From Aralia elata (Eukaryota; Streptophyta; Magnoliopsida; Apiales; Araliaceae): a stretch of DNA of 64,000 bases. Both the position numbers and the translations under genes were made by a program. Of this stretch, positions 47,541 to 59,187 are shown piece by piece. The first letter of the stretch is position 1; each line of letters opens with the position of its first letter. Location of the stretch: positions 44,786,721 through 44,850,720 of the forward strand of contig CM068385.1 of NCBI GenBank assembly GCA_034770075.1. The letters are read 5' to 3'. The notes under the pieces were generated by a model. That model did not search any database and was not told where the DNA came from. It saw nothing but the letters and a program-made list of their open reading frames with translations.

Positions 47541-49457
47541 ACAAACTAGTAAAAGAAAAAGGAGATGGTCATTCAAAGAGTTGAATGTGTGTATTTGATG
47601 AAATACAAGTCTGAATCATTTGAAAGGTTCAAAGAATTTAGAAGTGAAACAAATTGACAAAGTATTAAGATTCTTTGATCAGATCGAGGAAAGAATACTT
47701 GTGCAATGAGTTTCTAGATCATCTCAAAATGGTATTTTCTCATAATGGACACCTCCTGATACGCAATAATTGATTGGTGTATCTAAAAGGAGAAATGTAC
47801 CTTGTTGGACATGGTGCAGTCCATAATGATTTTTACTGATATTCTAGTATCCATCTAGGGTTATGCCCTAGAAATGGCTGCATATCTACTAAATAAGGTA
47901 ACCTCAAAAATCCGGCCCCAAGACTCCATAAAGGTTATGGATAGGGAGGATTCCTAGTCTTAAGTATGTTAAGATAAGGGGTTGTCCAGCTTATGTGAAA
48001 AAGGTTTCAAAGATAGGTTTGGGACAAAATCTGACAAATGCAGATTTGTGGGATATCCTAAAGAAAGTTTAGGGTATTTTTACTATAATTCTACATGCTG
48101 CCTTCTTAGATAGAGGTGTTTATCATTGAAGGAGCTAGTGGGAGGGTAATAGATGTTGAAGGAGTTCAAGAACCACAAATTACTTTAAGTCGAACCGAGG
48201 AATCTGTAGATAGACCTATTGTACCACAACCGAATCGTAAATCTGGAAGAGTACCGAAGATACCTGGGAGGTATGGATTCATCATAGAGGATGATGATGA
48301 GGTACGCATCATAGAGGATGATGATCTAGTTATATACGATGAGGCTATGAGTAGAAGACACTCAGAGAAATGGCAGATGGCTATGAAATCCGAAATGGAC
48401 TCCATGTATGAGAACCAAGCATAGACTCTGGTTACTCCACAAAAGGGCATAGTGCCTAGAGTGTGAATATGGGTCTTTAAGAGAAAGACTGTGGCAAATG
48501 GCAAGGTGGAGACCTATAAGACCAGACCTGTTTAAAAGGTTTTTCAAGTCAAGGAGTTGACTATGATAAAACCTTATTACCGGGTAATGCTCAAGTCCAT
48601 TTGGATTTTGTTTGTGATTGCAGCTTATTACGAAATCTGGCAAAATGGATGTGAAGACACCCTTCCTCAATGAAGACTTGAGGAGAATGTATGTATGATA
48701 CAGCCAGAGAAATTTGTTTCAAAGGTTGAAACAAATCGTGTTTTTAGCTACAATGATCTATTGATGGATTAAAGCAAGCTTCTCAAAGATGGAACATTCG
48801 TTTTGATGAGACAATCAAAAGAGTTTGATTTTATCAAAAATGAGAATGAACCTAGTGTGTACAAAAGGGTCAGTGGGAGCATTGTGACATTCCTAGTATT
48901 ATATGTTGATATACTACTGATAAGGAATAACACACCAATGCTACAATCAGTAAAGATAAAATTGTCTAAACATTCCTCCATGAATAACTTGGGAGGAGCA
49001 TCCTATAAATTGGGGATATAAATCTATAAAGATAGATTTAAAAGGATGTTCGGCTTAACCCAAGGAACGTATATTCATTTGATGCTAAAGGCGTTTAGCA
49101 TGGCAAACTCCAAGAGAGGTCTCATGATGATGAGCCATGGAGTGTATCTCTCTAAAATTGTCCCCAATTGAAAGAGAGATCGCATGAGTTACTATCATGT
49201 ATGCAATGAATATACTAGGCTTGATGTTGATCAGTCATATTCTGGAGAAGATCACTGTAAGACAGTGATAAACATCTTTAAGTACTTAACCGGTACTGAA
49301 GATGTGATCATGATTCATGGTAGGTCTGAATTAAAACTAGAGGGCTAAACAGACTCAAGTTTTTCAGACTGACCAAGACGAAAAATCCACTTTAAGGTAA
49401 ATCGTTACTTTGAAAGGTGGTACAGTGAATTGGAAAGGTTCCAAACAGCAAAGAGTT
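47541..49457 (+). pseudogene. Copia D integrase-RT-RNase H fragment
   Basis: It carries the same pre-integrase deletion as A (junction at about 47566-47580). The linker region 48116-48424 is still open (PQPNRKSGRVPKIPGRYGF). The RT box reads YVD-ILL at about 48900-48915, lacking one catalytic Asp codon, followed by the LGI-stop shared with A and F. It breaks off in RNase H (KGSKQQR) at 49457. Confidence 0.82.
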
Positions 49458-49462
49458 CCAAA
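49458..49462. other. Inverted junction between Copia D and E
   Basis: D matches its relatives up to AGCAAAGAGTT (49457), and E on the opposite strand begins at CATCTGCC (49463). The five bases between (CCAAA) together with neighbours repeat GTTCCAAAC found 15 bp upstream (49439-49446). That is typical filler DNA from end-joining. Confidence 0.7.
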
Positions 49463-50290
49463 CATCTGCCATTTCTCTGAGTGTCTTCTGCTCATAGCCG
49501 CATCGTATATAACTGGATCATCATCCTCTATGATGTGTACCTCATCATCATCCTCTATGATGAATCCATACCTCCCAGGTATCTTCGGTACTCTTCCAGA
49601 TTTACGATTCGGTTGTGGTACAATAGGTCTATCTACAGGTTCCTCAGTTCGACTTAAAGTGCTTTGTGGTTCTTGAACTCCTTCAAGATCTATTACCCTC
49701 CCACTAGCTCCTTCAATGATAAACACATTTATCTAAGAAGGCAGCGTGTAGGATTATAGTAATAATACCGTAACTTTCTTTAGGATATCCCACAAGTCTG
49801 CACTTGTCAAATTTTATCCCAAACTTATCTTTGAAACCTTTTCACATAAGCTGGACAACCTCGTATCTTAACATACTTAAGAGTAGGAATCCTTCCTATC
49901 CATAACCTTTATGGAGTCTTGGGCTCAGTTTTTTTGAGGTTACCGTATTTTTGTAGATATGCAGCCGTTTCTAGGCATAACCCCAAATGGATACTAGAAT
50001 GTCGGTAAAAATCATTATGGATTGCACCATGTCCAACAAGGTACAATTTCTCCTTTTAGATACACCAATCAATTATTATGTATCAGGAGGTGTCCATTAT
50101 GAGAAAAATACCATTTTGAGATGATCTAGAAATTCATTGCACAAGTATTCTTTCCTCGATGATCAAAGAATCTTAATACTTTGTCAATATGTTTCACTTC
50201 TGAATTCTTTGAACATTTCAAATGATTCAGACTTGTATTTTATCAAATACACACATTCAACTCTTTGAATGACCATCTCCTTTTCTTTTA
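49463..50290 (-). pseudogene. Copia E integrase/linker fragment
   Basis: Minus-strand remnant. The linker (49726-49480) is still readable with PQPNRKSGRVPKIPGRYGF and acidic IIEDDDEVHIIEDDDP. The integrase part is shattered. The deletion junction shared with A and D lies at about 50258-50275. Confidence 0.8.
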
Positions 50291-51546
50291 TTAGTTTATT
50301 CAATTTGCAAAATGTTTTTCATGTAAGTCAAGTATACAAAGTCTATCAAGTATTCTTCCAGTTTCAAACAAAACATTATCATTATAAATAGAACAACAAT
50401 TGTTCTTAAATATAATACCAGAACCTTCCTTGTCCAACAACGAAAGTTCTAATGTTTCTAATGAGAACTGGAACATAATAACAACTTATTAACTTAATAT
50501 ACTTGCCCGTAGGCAATGCTAAACTATAAGTTCCTATGGTTAATGCATCAACCTTTGCTCCATTCCCACACATAAGATTACTTACTCTTTGTTTAGCTTT
50601 CTACTTCTGCTTAGTCTTTTCATTAGATTGCATACGTGCGAACTACAGCCGGTATCCAATACCCAAGTAGAACCTTGACTTACAGAAAGGTTTATTTTTA
50701 ATCATGAACAAACCTGTATTTGTAACCGAAGCTTCACTAAGCTTCTTCTGGTTAGCCTCTGTAAGATTCTCCTTACAGTTTCCTTTCTAGTATCTAGGCT
50801 TATTGCAGTGGAAGCAAACTCCTTTGCTATCAGCATCAGTCTTGTTCTTATTGTCCTTTGTTTTTGCCTTTCCTTGTACCTTCTTTGAATTGTTCTTCTT
50901 TTAAGAAGATCCTTTGGCCCTCTTTTGCTTCCTGGAAGAATCATCTACTTGTAAAACTTGGTCTTTCTTGGTTGGAAAGTGACTCTTTACAGTTTTCAAC
51001 ATGTTTAAGCAACTCAGGCAGGCTGACATATAGCTTGTTCATGTGGAAATTCACAACAATTTGTGAGAAAGAGTTCGTAAGTGACTGCAAGATCAAATCT
51101 TGGATCAACTCTCCATCCATTAAAACCCAGTTATCCCAATTGTTCAATCAGATTAATCATTTTAGGACATATGTCTGTACTGTAGTGTCATCGGTCATTC
51201 TAGATCGGAAAAACTCCTTAGATATCTGATATCTAATAGTCCTACTTTCCTTGCCATTCAACTCCTTGAAGGTGCAGGAGTATAGTTTCATGCTGACGCT
51301 GAAGCTCGTTACTCATGGATGCGAGCATGATACATTGAGCTAACTGTGCATCATCTTGCCACTTTTTAAAAGTAGCAATCTCTTCCTCAGAGGCATTGTC
51401 TACAACCATTGCAGGGATAGGCGTATTAAGGACATAAGATAGCTTTTCAGCCTTGAGAACTATTCTCAAATTCCTTAACTAGTCCGTGTTATTTGGTCCA
51501 GTTAATTAGCATCTAATATGCTCTGCACTGGTAGTAAATTAGACAT
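50291..51546 (-). pseudogene. Copia E gag-protease, decayed
   Basis: Start ATG 51546 (ATGTCTAATTTACTACCA). Gag segments such as EEEIATFKKWQDDAQLAQC and LASMSNELQRQHET are readable. The CCHC knuckle near 50780-50825 is damaged (His to Tyr-like and Trp to stop). The protease site LDTGCSSH is present near 50640-50665. There are many frameshifts. Confidence 0.78.
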
Positions 51547-53372
51547 TGTAAAATTCTGTAAATGAAATAGACAACATTTTAGCATACATTAATTCCCAAA
51601 ATAAATTAGGATCCCATTTCAAATGTATATAGCCTTGTGTGTGCACAACAAACTATATATATAAATAAATAGGTAGACAATTGTTGTCAATTACATCACT
51701 ATGTAACTCCTTGTATTTTGCCTCTTAGATTATAATGGTCAAGTGTGTGCACATCCGAACTAAAAAAATCTAAGTTAAGTCCAACCTAGTACTTCCATAT
51801 ATGTGAAGAGAAAAAGACCGCCCTTGTGTGTGCACAACAAAGCAGTAATGTTCAATTCCTTAATAAGCATCAAATGTGATAAAACAACATCTTAAATATT
51901 TAATACTCGCCTTGTGTGTGCACAACAAACTCATATTAAATATTTAATACTCTATTGCTTTACCATGCTAGAAGGCGACGTTCGATATTCCAAAAATCTT
52001 TGAACGCTTAGGACTTAATATGATTTCTTTGAGGGGTTTGTTATTATTTGTCTCATCTTGTTTAGCGCGCATGCACATATATATAATATGCGTCATATTA
52101 TTTGACATGCGAAGCATGTTGGTTAATAATATATATATATATATATATATATAGTAATCATGCACATATAGAATACTATATTCTACCCGGATTGATTATG
52201 GAATTTAATTCTAGTTTGGTTCACTAGAGCCACCAAGTGAACCAAAAGGTCAAACCTAGGGTGCAAGAATAAAATTTAAATATAACTATTACATTTAAAC
52301 CCGGGCTCCATTACAAACGGGTCTTCAAGCGCTCCTTGCTCCTTTGTCTCCAATTCTTCAATTAATTCTAACTAAACCTATTACATAAACTATTTACAAT
52401 AAATAGAAACCTTGATCAGCAGTCAAGGGGAAGTACATAGGAGGGAGATAGAATTTACATTAAGAAAATATTAGAGAAGACGAGGTACGCAGACCCCATT
52501 TATAAAACCCATTCATTCAAGCATCCTCTAAAATAAATCCAATCACACATTGGTCAGAAGTCCATAATCAATCCCTATTTATTATCATACATATCTCCAT
52601 ATGTATCAATAAATAACATTCATCTCATGAATAATAAAACCATTCCATATATGCATTGATATCATTTAATGGGCAATTAAAAGTTTACTAGAAATCCAAT
52701 TTTTTTGAAACAAAAAAAAACTTCTTTATTTTAATCAAAATTTAAATCATAATAAACTTATTTATTTTATTTTATCCAATTTTGAATAAAATAAACTCAT
52801 TTATTTTTAATCAAATTTCAAATCAAAATAAACTCCTTTATTTTAATTAACATGGAAACCAATTTCAAGTTTAAAATAAACTCCTTTATTTTAACTTAAA
52901 ATTGCTTGGAAAAATAAAATATGTTAAATCTTATTCCTTATCAAAATAAACATCTTTATTTTTAAGGAACATGGAATCCTATTCCATATGTGAATAAACT
53001 CCTTTATTCTAGGAAACACGGAATCCTATTCTATAATTCCAAGTTCAAATAAAACTTTTAATTTTAATTATATTCCAATTCAAAATAAACCTTTTATCTT
53101 AATTGAAAATAAATAAAATCAAAATAAAAAATTTTCAAAATCTGCAGACCGGCGCGGCCGCGCTCCAAAATGAGCTAGGAGCTGCGCGGCCGCGCTGCAC
53201 TCTTAAAAACGATTTATGGGTTCGGGCGCGGCCGCGCTCCAAAATGAATTGAAAACGGCGTGGCCGCGCCGAGTAGCAAACTTCGAAATTTTTTTCGTTG
53301 CCTAGAAAATCGATCCAATCGCATACCCTTACATAAATGGAATCATAATAATCGATAATTAGCACAAGGTTA
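51547..53372 (-). other. Copia E untranslated leader
   Basis: It contains four TTGTG-CACA-CACAA motifs (plus-strand CCTTGTGTGTGCACAACAA near 51633, 51821 and 51909; AAGTGTGTGCACATCC near 51741), an AT microsatellite (52130-52155), the AAATAAA/TTTATTT array (52690-53110) and the GC-rich block (53145-53275). About 110 bp just before the gag start is missing relative to B and D. Confidence 0.75.
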
Positions 53373-53373
53373 A

Positions 53374-53386
53374 GCTCTGATACCAC
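53374..53386 (-). other. Primer-binding site of Copia E
   Basis: On the minus strand, GTGGTATCAGAGC is an exact match to the standard Met PBS. Confidence 0.92.
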
Positions 53387-54623
53387 TGTTAGGTTTGTAT
53401 ATAGCGCGAACATGCAATCAAATTACATAAATAGTGCGGAAGCGCAATAAAACGGATTTTAAAATTTTTTATACAAACCATCACCATGATCATCCTTGTG
53501 ATCAATTATCAATTAAACGAAAGAGATAGAGATATAGAATTATACCCTCGTGAATCAAAGCTTCCTCAGGTACAAGTTCACCTCCAATTTCTTCGTGTTC
53601 TCCTTGAATTCCACCGATTAAATTCCTTCCTTTGATCAACGTTAGCCACCCAAGTGTTTGGCCTCTAGAGGTGATCCACCAATGAATAATAGTTGTTCAA
53701 GAAGATGGGTGTTGGCAAAACCCTAGTTTCTATCTCTATAGAAATTGTAAGTACTCTCTCTCTCTCCAATTATTATGGAAGAGTGTGTAACTGTCTAACC
53801 CTAAATCATGATAAGACTCCTCTTATTTATAGATATAGGGAACCCTCCTAAACTATTTAGGATTAGGGTTTTTATTCTAATTAAACTCCTAATCCAATTA
53901 GGAATTTATGAGAGTACTTTTATTAATTAATTCTCAAACCCTTTTAGGAATTAAATAATAATAATAGTAATAATAATAATAAGACTCCTCTTATTAATTT
54001 ATATTTAATATTTTCAAAATATTAAATAATAAATATTAAGCTATTTAATTTATTCTATCTCCATAGATTAAATTAAATACACTTAACTTATTATTACAAT
54101 TATGTCATTTACTTCTTAAACAAATATTTTTCTTTTGCGGTGTGGCCCTTTAGGTTCTCCATATTAAACCGATTGTGAATAAATCAATTAGAACAATTCT
54201 AATCTTATTTAAATAAATAAATTAAACTATTTAATTTATTTAACTAAATAATATTTATTCTACAATAAGGGTAAGCCCCCTTATCGATCAACGACTTTTC
54301 AGATAATATAGATTTCAACATTAATCACAAAATAACCTTTCAGTGTATAGGTACCGTACAATTCAATCCTTCTACCATACAATGTCCCAATTAAATATAA
54401 GACATGGAATTACTGTCAAGTCTTATTTTATTTAATTATATGTATTTCGATTCTCAAATGAACAACTCTGATAATGCAAATTAGAAACTCCTTTCTAATT
54501 TCACTTTGCTTTGGCCAAAGACTTCTGGGTCGTCATTTATCGAATCACATAGGACATTCTCTCCTTAGTATAAGTGGTAGATTCTTTGTTGATCATTCAC
54601 CTATCTCCATGTATAACTTATTA
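53387..54623 (-). repeat. 5' LTR of Copia E, PBS-proximal part
   Basis: On plus it starts TGTTAGGTTTGTA and is interrupted at 54624 by solo LTR 2. A minus-strand TATA box lies at 53822-53833. The target repeat TATTA is 54619-54623. Confidence 0.93.
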
Positions 54624-54949
54624 TGTAATATTCCGAACCCTAATAAGATTTATATATGTAAATTATGTGATTTTTTCATGATATGACTTTGTATTATGTG
54701 GTTGTGTATTTTATTAAATAATTAGGTCAAATAAAAAATATTCGCCAAGCAGCTGTGTCGTGCTTAATCGGACAGAATGATTTGTCGTGCTTCCGGCGAA
54801 TTCACTGGGAAGAGTCTCGGCAAATTATTTTTGTAAGCTGTTGTGTCGTGCTTAGAAATGACGAAGTGCTTTGTCGTGCTTCGGAGTTAATATAATATTA
54901 TATTAACTGATAAAATTCTAGAAATAAGTTAATTAGGGTTAGAATGTTA

Positions 54950-55200
54950 AACGGAAATAGAAACCCTAATTTCAAAACCCTAATTGGTAAAATTTATCCG
55001 AATTGTCCAATCGAAACCCTAATTATTGTACAACAATCTTAATTGATATAATTAAGATCTAAGTAATGAGTCATAATATTAATTATGAATTATTAAATTT
55101 ATATTAAAACCCTAACGAACGATTTGAAACCCTAATAGTAGGTTTGAAAACCCTAAACCCTAATTCGGAACCCTAAAACCCTAATTTGGTTTGATAACCC
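54950..55200 (+). repeat. Cluster of AAACCCTAA (telo-box-like) words
   Basis: A dozen or more AACCCTAA words are scattered in 250 bp, one locally tandem (AAACCCTAAACCCTAATT near 55148). They resemble the plant telomere unit and the telo-box of plant promoters, but spacing is irregular. Confidence 0.75.
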
Positions 55201-56490
55201 TAAATTATGAGATGATAAACTTTAATTATGATATATTAACTTAATTAAAGTATTACTAACCATGATTAAACATCCTAATCATGATTAATAAAAATCTAGA
55301 TTTAATTAGTGAGTAAATAAATCAAAAATCAAATTTTAAACCAATCAAGTGAAGATAGGAACACAAAATCAGATATTTATAAATATCTAGCTTAAGTAGG
55401 TGAATAATATCTGATTCTAAGCAGCACAAGTAACTAGGTTAGATATTTTTAGGGCAAAAATAGAAATTAAAGTCTAGGAAACCCTAATCTAAGTTGCTAT
55501 AAATAGAAAGAGGTTCTGATAATTTAACCTACGAAATTTCAAAGCTTATACACTTATATTACCAGCCTAAACAAGCCCTAGCAACCACAAGCTCAAAATC
55601 AGAAAGAAGAAATCAAAAATTTGAAGAAAAAGGTGCATAAACCCTAATTTGTTGCTAGATCTTCAAGCCTGGAAAATTTTTGTGTTTTAGATGTTTAGGA
55701 ATACTTGTTAATGTGTTATTAAGTGATCTGGGCGGTTAAAACATGTTTACATATCATCTAAATATGAAAATCAAGCCAAAAACTCAAACTGTTCTTGGCA
55801 GTCAAGAACAGTCTGACAAGCTACTTTGTCAGGCGGTTTGATCGGCTTAATTTATGTGTTAGATCTGTTTTAATGTATGTATGCGTAGCCTGATATGTGG
55901 TCTATAATATCCAACTTGAATTGTAGTAAAAGAATTTCTAGAACTGAAGTTATGATCGGTCAAAAGTCCTTTGACCGTTTGGATTTGCAAATTTCTGGGC
56001 AACCCAGAAATCTTTGAAGAACTCTGACAAGCTTTGTCAGAAGTTCATGCTGCCCAGATTTGGCCTAAACGAGATGTTTTGTGTAATTTCTTTGCTTAGA
56101 CTTGTTGTATGCTACATAGATAACAACCTCATAACATTAAAACACATGAACAATAATTAATCTAGCCAGAAATCGTGGTCAAAGTGCCTTGACCGAACCT
56201 GACTCATGAATTTCTGGGTTACCTAGAAATTCTCAAGAACAGTTGGTCCCTGCTAGTTTGACCAAATTTAAATGGCATCAAATGATGTTGTTTGATCTCA
56301 AACAACACATGTCGTTACTCTCTACCATATAACCTGTAACTAGCAACAAGAATCAAACACAAACCTTTAAGCATCAAAGAGAAATTTAAGATCAAATTAG
56401 GCTGCATAACGTTGACCAAGTGTTCTTCATGAAGAACACCTTTAGCGACGATACCCATCCTAAACCCAGAAAACTAAAGAAATAAGCAGA

Positions 56491-56516
56491 CCGTCGCTAA
56501 AGCCCTTTAGCGACGG
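56491..56516. repeat. 26-bp palindrome CCGTCGCTAAAG / CTTTAGCGACGG
   Basis: Perfect 12-base arms around CC. A third half-copy (CTTTAGCGACGA) lies at 56441-56452. Such CTTTAGCGACGG words are, to my knowledge, common in the termini and subterminal repeats of plant CACTA-type elements and MITEs. Confidence 0.8.
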
Positions 56517-57290
56517 ATTTTTAATAAAAATTAATTAAATAAATTATAAAATAATAAATAAATATTAAATAATTATTAATAATTAATAAATAAATCCGAA
56601 AATTCATTTTTAATTATAAAAAAATTATTTTTAATATTTTTATATATTCTGAAATATTATTTAATTTAATTAAATAATAAATAATAATTATGATAAATCA
56701 TTTAATAATTGTTTTAATTATTTAAAAAAATGATATTAAATTATTAAATAATTATATTAATTATTTAAAAAATGATATTAAGGTAAATAAAAGTATTATA
56801 TATAATAATTAAACAGAATATTAAATATAAAAATATTATTAATGATAAATAAATTATTTAAATAATATATTAAGTATTTAAAAATTACTTTAAATGATAA
56901 TTAAATTATTTAAATATTAAATTAAGTTTTGAAAATTATTATAAATAATAATTAAATTATTATAATGATAAAATAAATTCTAAAAATATTATTAATGATA
57001 AAATAAATCATTTAAATAATATTCTATCTTTCTAAAAATATTATAAATGATAAATAAATCAATTAAATAATATTTTAAATATCTAAAAATATTCTAAATG
57101 ATAAATAAATCATTTAAATAACATATTAAATATTTTAAAATTATTCTAAATGATAATTAAATCATTTAAAAATATTCCTAGGCTTGTAAAATTATTTAAA
57201 AATACTTCCAAGCTTCTGAAAATTATTTAAAAATAATATCAAGCTTCTAAAAATGTTATAAATAATAATTAAATTATTTAGACTAATAAT
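56517..57290. repeat. AT-rich low-complexity stretch
   Basis: About 770 bp composed almost only of A and T with recurring ATAAATAAATCATTTAAATAAT. It follows the palindrome directly. No gene is visible. Confidence 0.85.
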
Positions 57291-58638
57291 TAGACTTCCA
57301 AATGAAGTTTTATCGAACAATCTATGTGTTTAGCCATTAAGGACGCGACCGAGATACCGAATCAACGTCGAACCTTAATGAAACTTGTTTAGATTAGCGT
57401 GATACATGTTTATATACGTGCTAACGCTTATTATTGGTATACGTAGACTACGTGCGTTGACCGATTGTACTAAATTATAGTGAACTACGCAAAGGCAAGT
57501 GTCCTAACCTTATTCAACTTATATTATGCAAGTCTCCCAACTTTGTTATATTTAAGCAAGTATTATACATCTTGCTATCAATTATTGTGAAGTTATTGCT
57601 TCTTGTTCAGCATAACTTAAGAAATGAATCATTATTCATATATTGTTTATTCGAGCGTAAATTGTTGTGTCAAACCAAATTATTTAGTAAGACATCTATA
57701 CTGAGTAAATGGAAATGCCTTCATAGGAAGGCCAATAAATGTCGATAATATATTGACCACAAATGGTAGGATGATATGCATACTCCTAGGATATTGGTGA
57801 GGCTGATCACCTACCAGATATCCAAAGCTCAAATGTATCTAAGTCATTAAAGACTGATAGAACTAAATGAAATATATGGTTCTTATACAGAACCCTCAGT
57901 ATACATCGTTGACATCTTTCAAATCAAACACATGGTGTTTACATATTCAAATGAACTTGCTGAGCATTTGTAGCTCATTCTTGCGCATATCTTCTTTTGC
58001 AGCTTTAAATGATATTCCTGGCATGTCTGGGACTGATAAGGGGAAAAGCCATGCGTATTAAGTTTTTATTTCTGTTATTGAATACTTTAAGTCTTTTAAA
58101 GACTTGTTGTTGTAATAACTCAGTATAACGAATGATGTAACCGAACAAAATGTTATGTAATATATTATGATCCTTTATGTCATAGAATGCGTTATACTCT
58201 GATCTTTACATTCTTTAGAATAGTTGTACTAAGTTAAATACAGTATCTATACGAACTATACATCTGAATGAGGGTATTTAAATGATGTTGAAAGTCCTAT
58301 AAGCTCCGGGGTTACACTTAATGAGCGCCGGTAAGGTGCCATCTTTACCGGAATGCGCCCCTCAGTTCTATGGACAATCTTATCATTAATACTGTGAATG
58401 TCAGATAGATAGGGAATATTGATATGAAAGAGATATCCACAAGATATGAATCTATACATCCAAGTGAGGGTATCCAAACACGGATAACGTTCTGACGAGA
58501 ACTATTATCTGTTATGGGATACTGTGAACCTTGGATAGATAGGAGTCATATTTTATTGAATATTTACAGTTGTATAGTTCCACGTGAGCACCAGATCTGC
58601 TACAGGGGAGTGTAGAGATTTGAGGGCGTCACATATTA

Positions 58639-59187
58639 TACCCAATCATACCCTTTGATATACCCTACAGGTCTTAAGGGACATGTCAAAGTATAACTCA
58701 TCATACATAAGATACTATGATGATCTCAAGTCCAAGGATCACTTGTACTACTATCACTAGAGGAATTCTTATTGACAGGCGAGTAAAACTCCATTAGATA
58801 TTCCTTAGCGAGCCACGTTCAGTGAACTTATTCTCTAATAAGCACCTACACACTTGCTTTAGTGTCTCCACACAAATGATTATGAGATCAATCATCCTCT
58901 TCATAAGAGCAAACAATGTATGTACTAATTTATCCGGATTTACTAATCCCCTTTTTAGTAATCCATCGATTAGGAACGATTTTAGTTTGTGAGCTATCTA
59001 GAATTTAGATTTCATTAGCTTGATCACCATCATGATTCTGAAAGTATTGCTCAAAACTATGGGTTTATCACATTTAATTTAACAGCACGATGTAGATAAA
59101 GTAAAATGCCTTTAACAAACGAATAAGATTACAAAGTATATGCTACATCATATCAAATATGATTGGCTTGTGTGCATACTACTTTCA
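58639..59187 (-). repeat. 5' LTR of Copia E, outer part
   Basis: The LTR resumes after solo LTR 2 and ends GCATACTACTTTCA. Total LTR without the insertion is 1786 bp. Confidence 0.93.

Larger units (their letters stand above)
42464..49457 (+). mobile_element. Copia element D (3' truncated)
   Basis: LTR, PBS, full leader, gag and most of pol. It ends in RNase H at 49457, where it meets Copia E in inverted orientation. The 3' LTR is missing. The leader (TCA-type motifs) is very close to B, while gag-pol shares the lesions of A. The left flank is TGATC in the gypsy LTR; no matching repeat is found at the other end of the D/E structure (TCAGG). Confidence 0.9.
54624..58633 (+). mobile_element. 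Tekay-like solo LTR 2
   Basis: A 4010-bp insertion, ends TGTAATATTCC...GAGGGCGTCACA, with exact target repeat TATTA (54619-54623 and 58634-58638). The orientation given is by these ends. No coding, PBS or PPT is present. It shares with solo LTR 1 the GGGCGTCACA end and a TTGCTGAGCATTTG-AGCTC segment (57956-57975; compare 17798-17815). The interior includes telo-box-like words, a CTTTAGCGACGG palindrome and about 770 bp of extremely AT-rich sequence. Confidence 0.9.
49463..59187 (-). mobile_element. Copia element E (3' truncated, minus strand)
   Basis: On the minus strand: LTR (59187 to 53387, interrupted by solo LTR 2), PBS, leader, gag, and pol as far as the linker before RT, where it joins D. 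It lacks RT, RNase H and the 3' LTR. The leader has CACA-type motifs like A and shares the pre-integrase deletion. The right flank is TCAGG, inside the plant-mobile-domain-like ORF. Confidence 0.9.

Noticed and set aside
54940..55200. Interstitial telomere array
   Set aside because: Words are scattered rather than tandem and lie inside an LTR with intact ends and target repeats.
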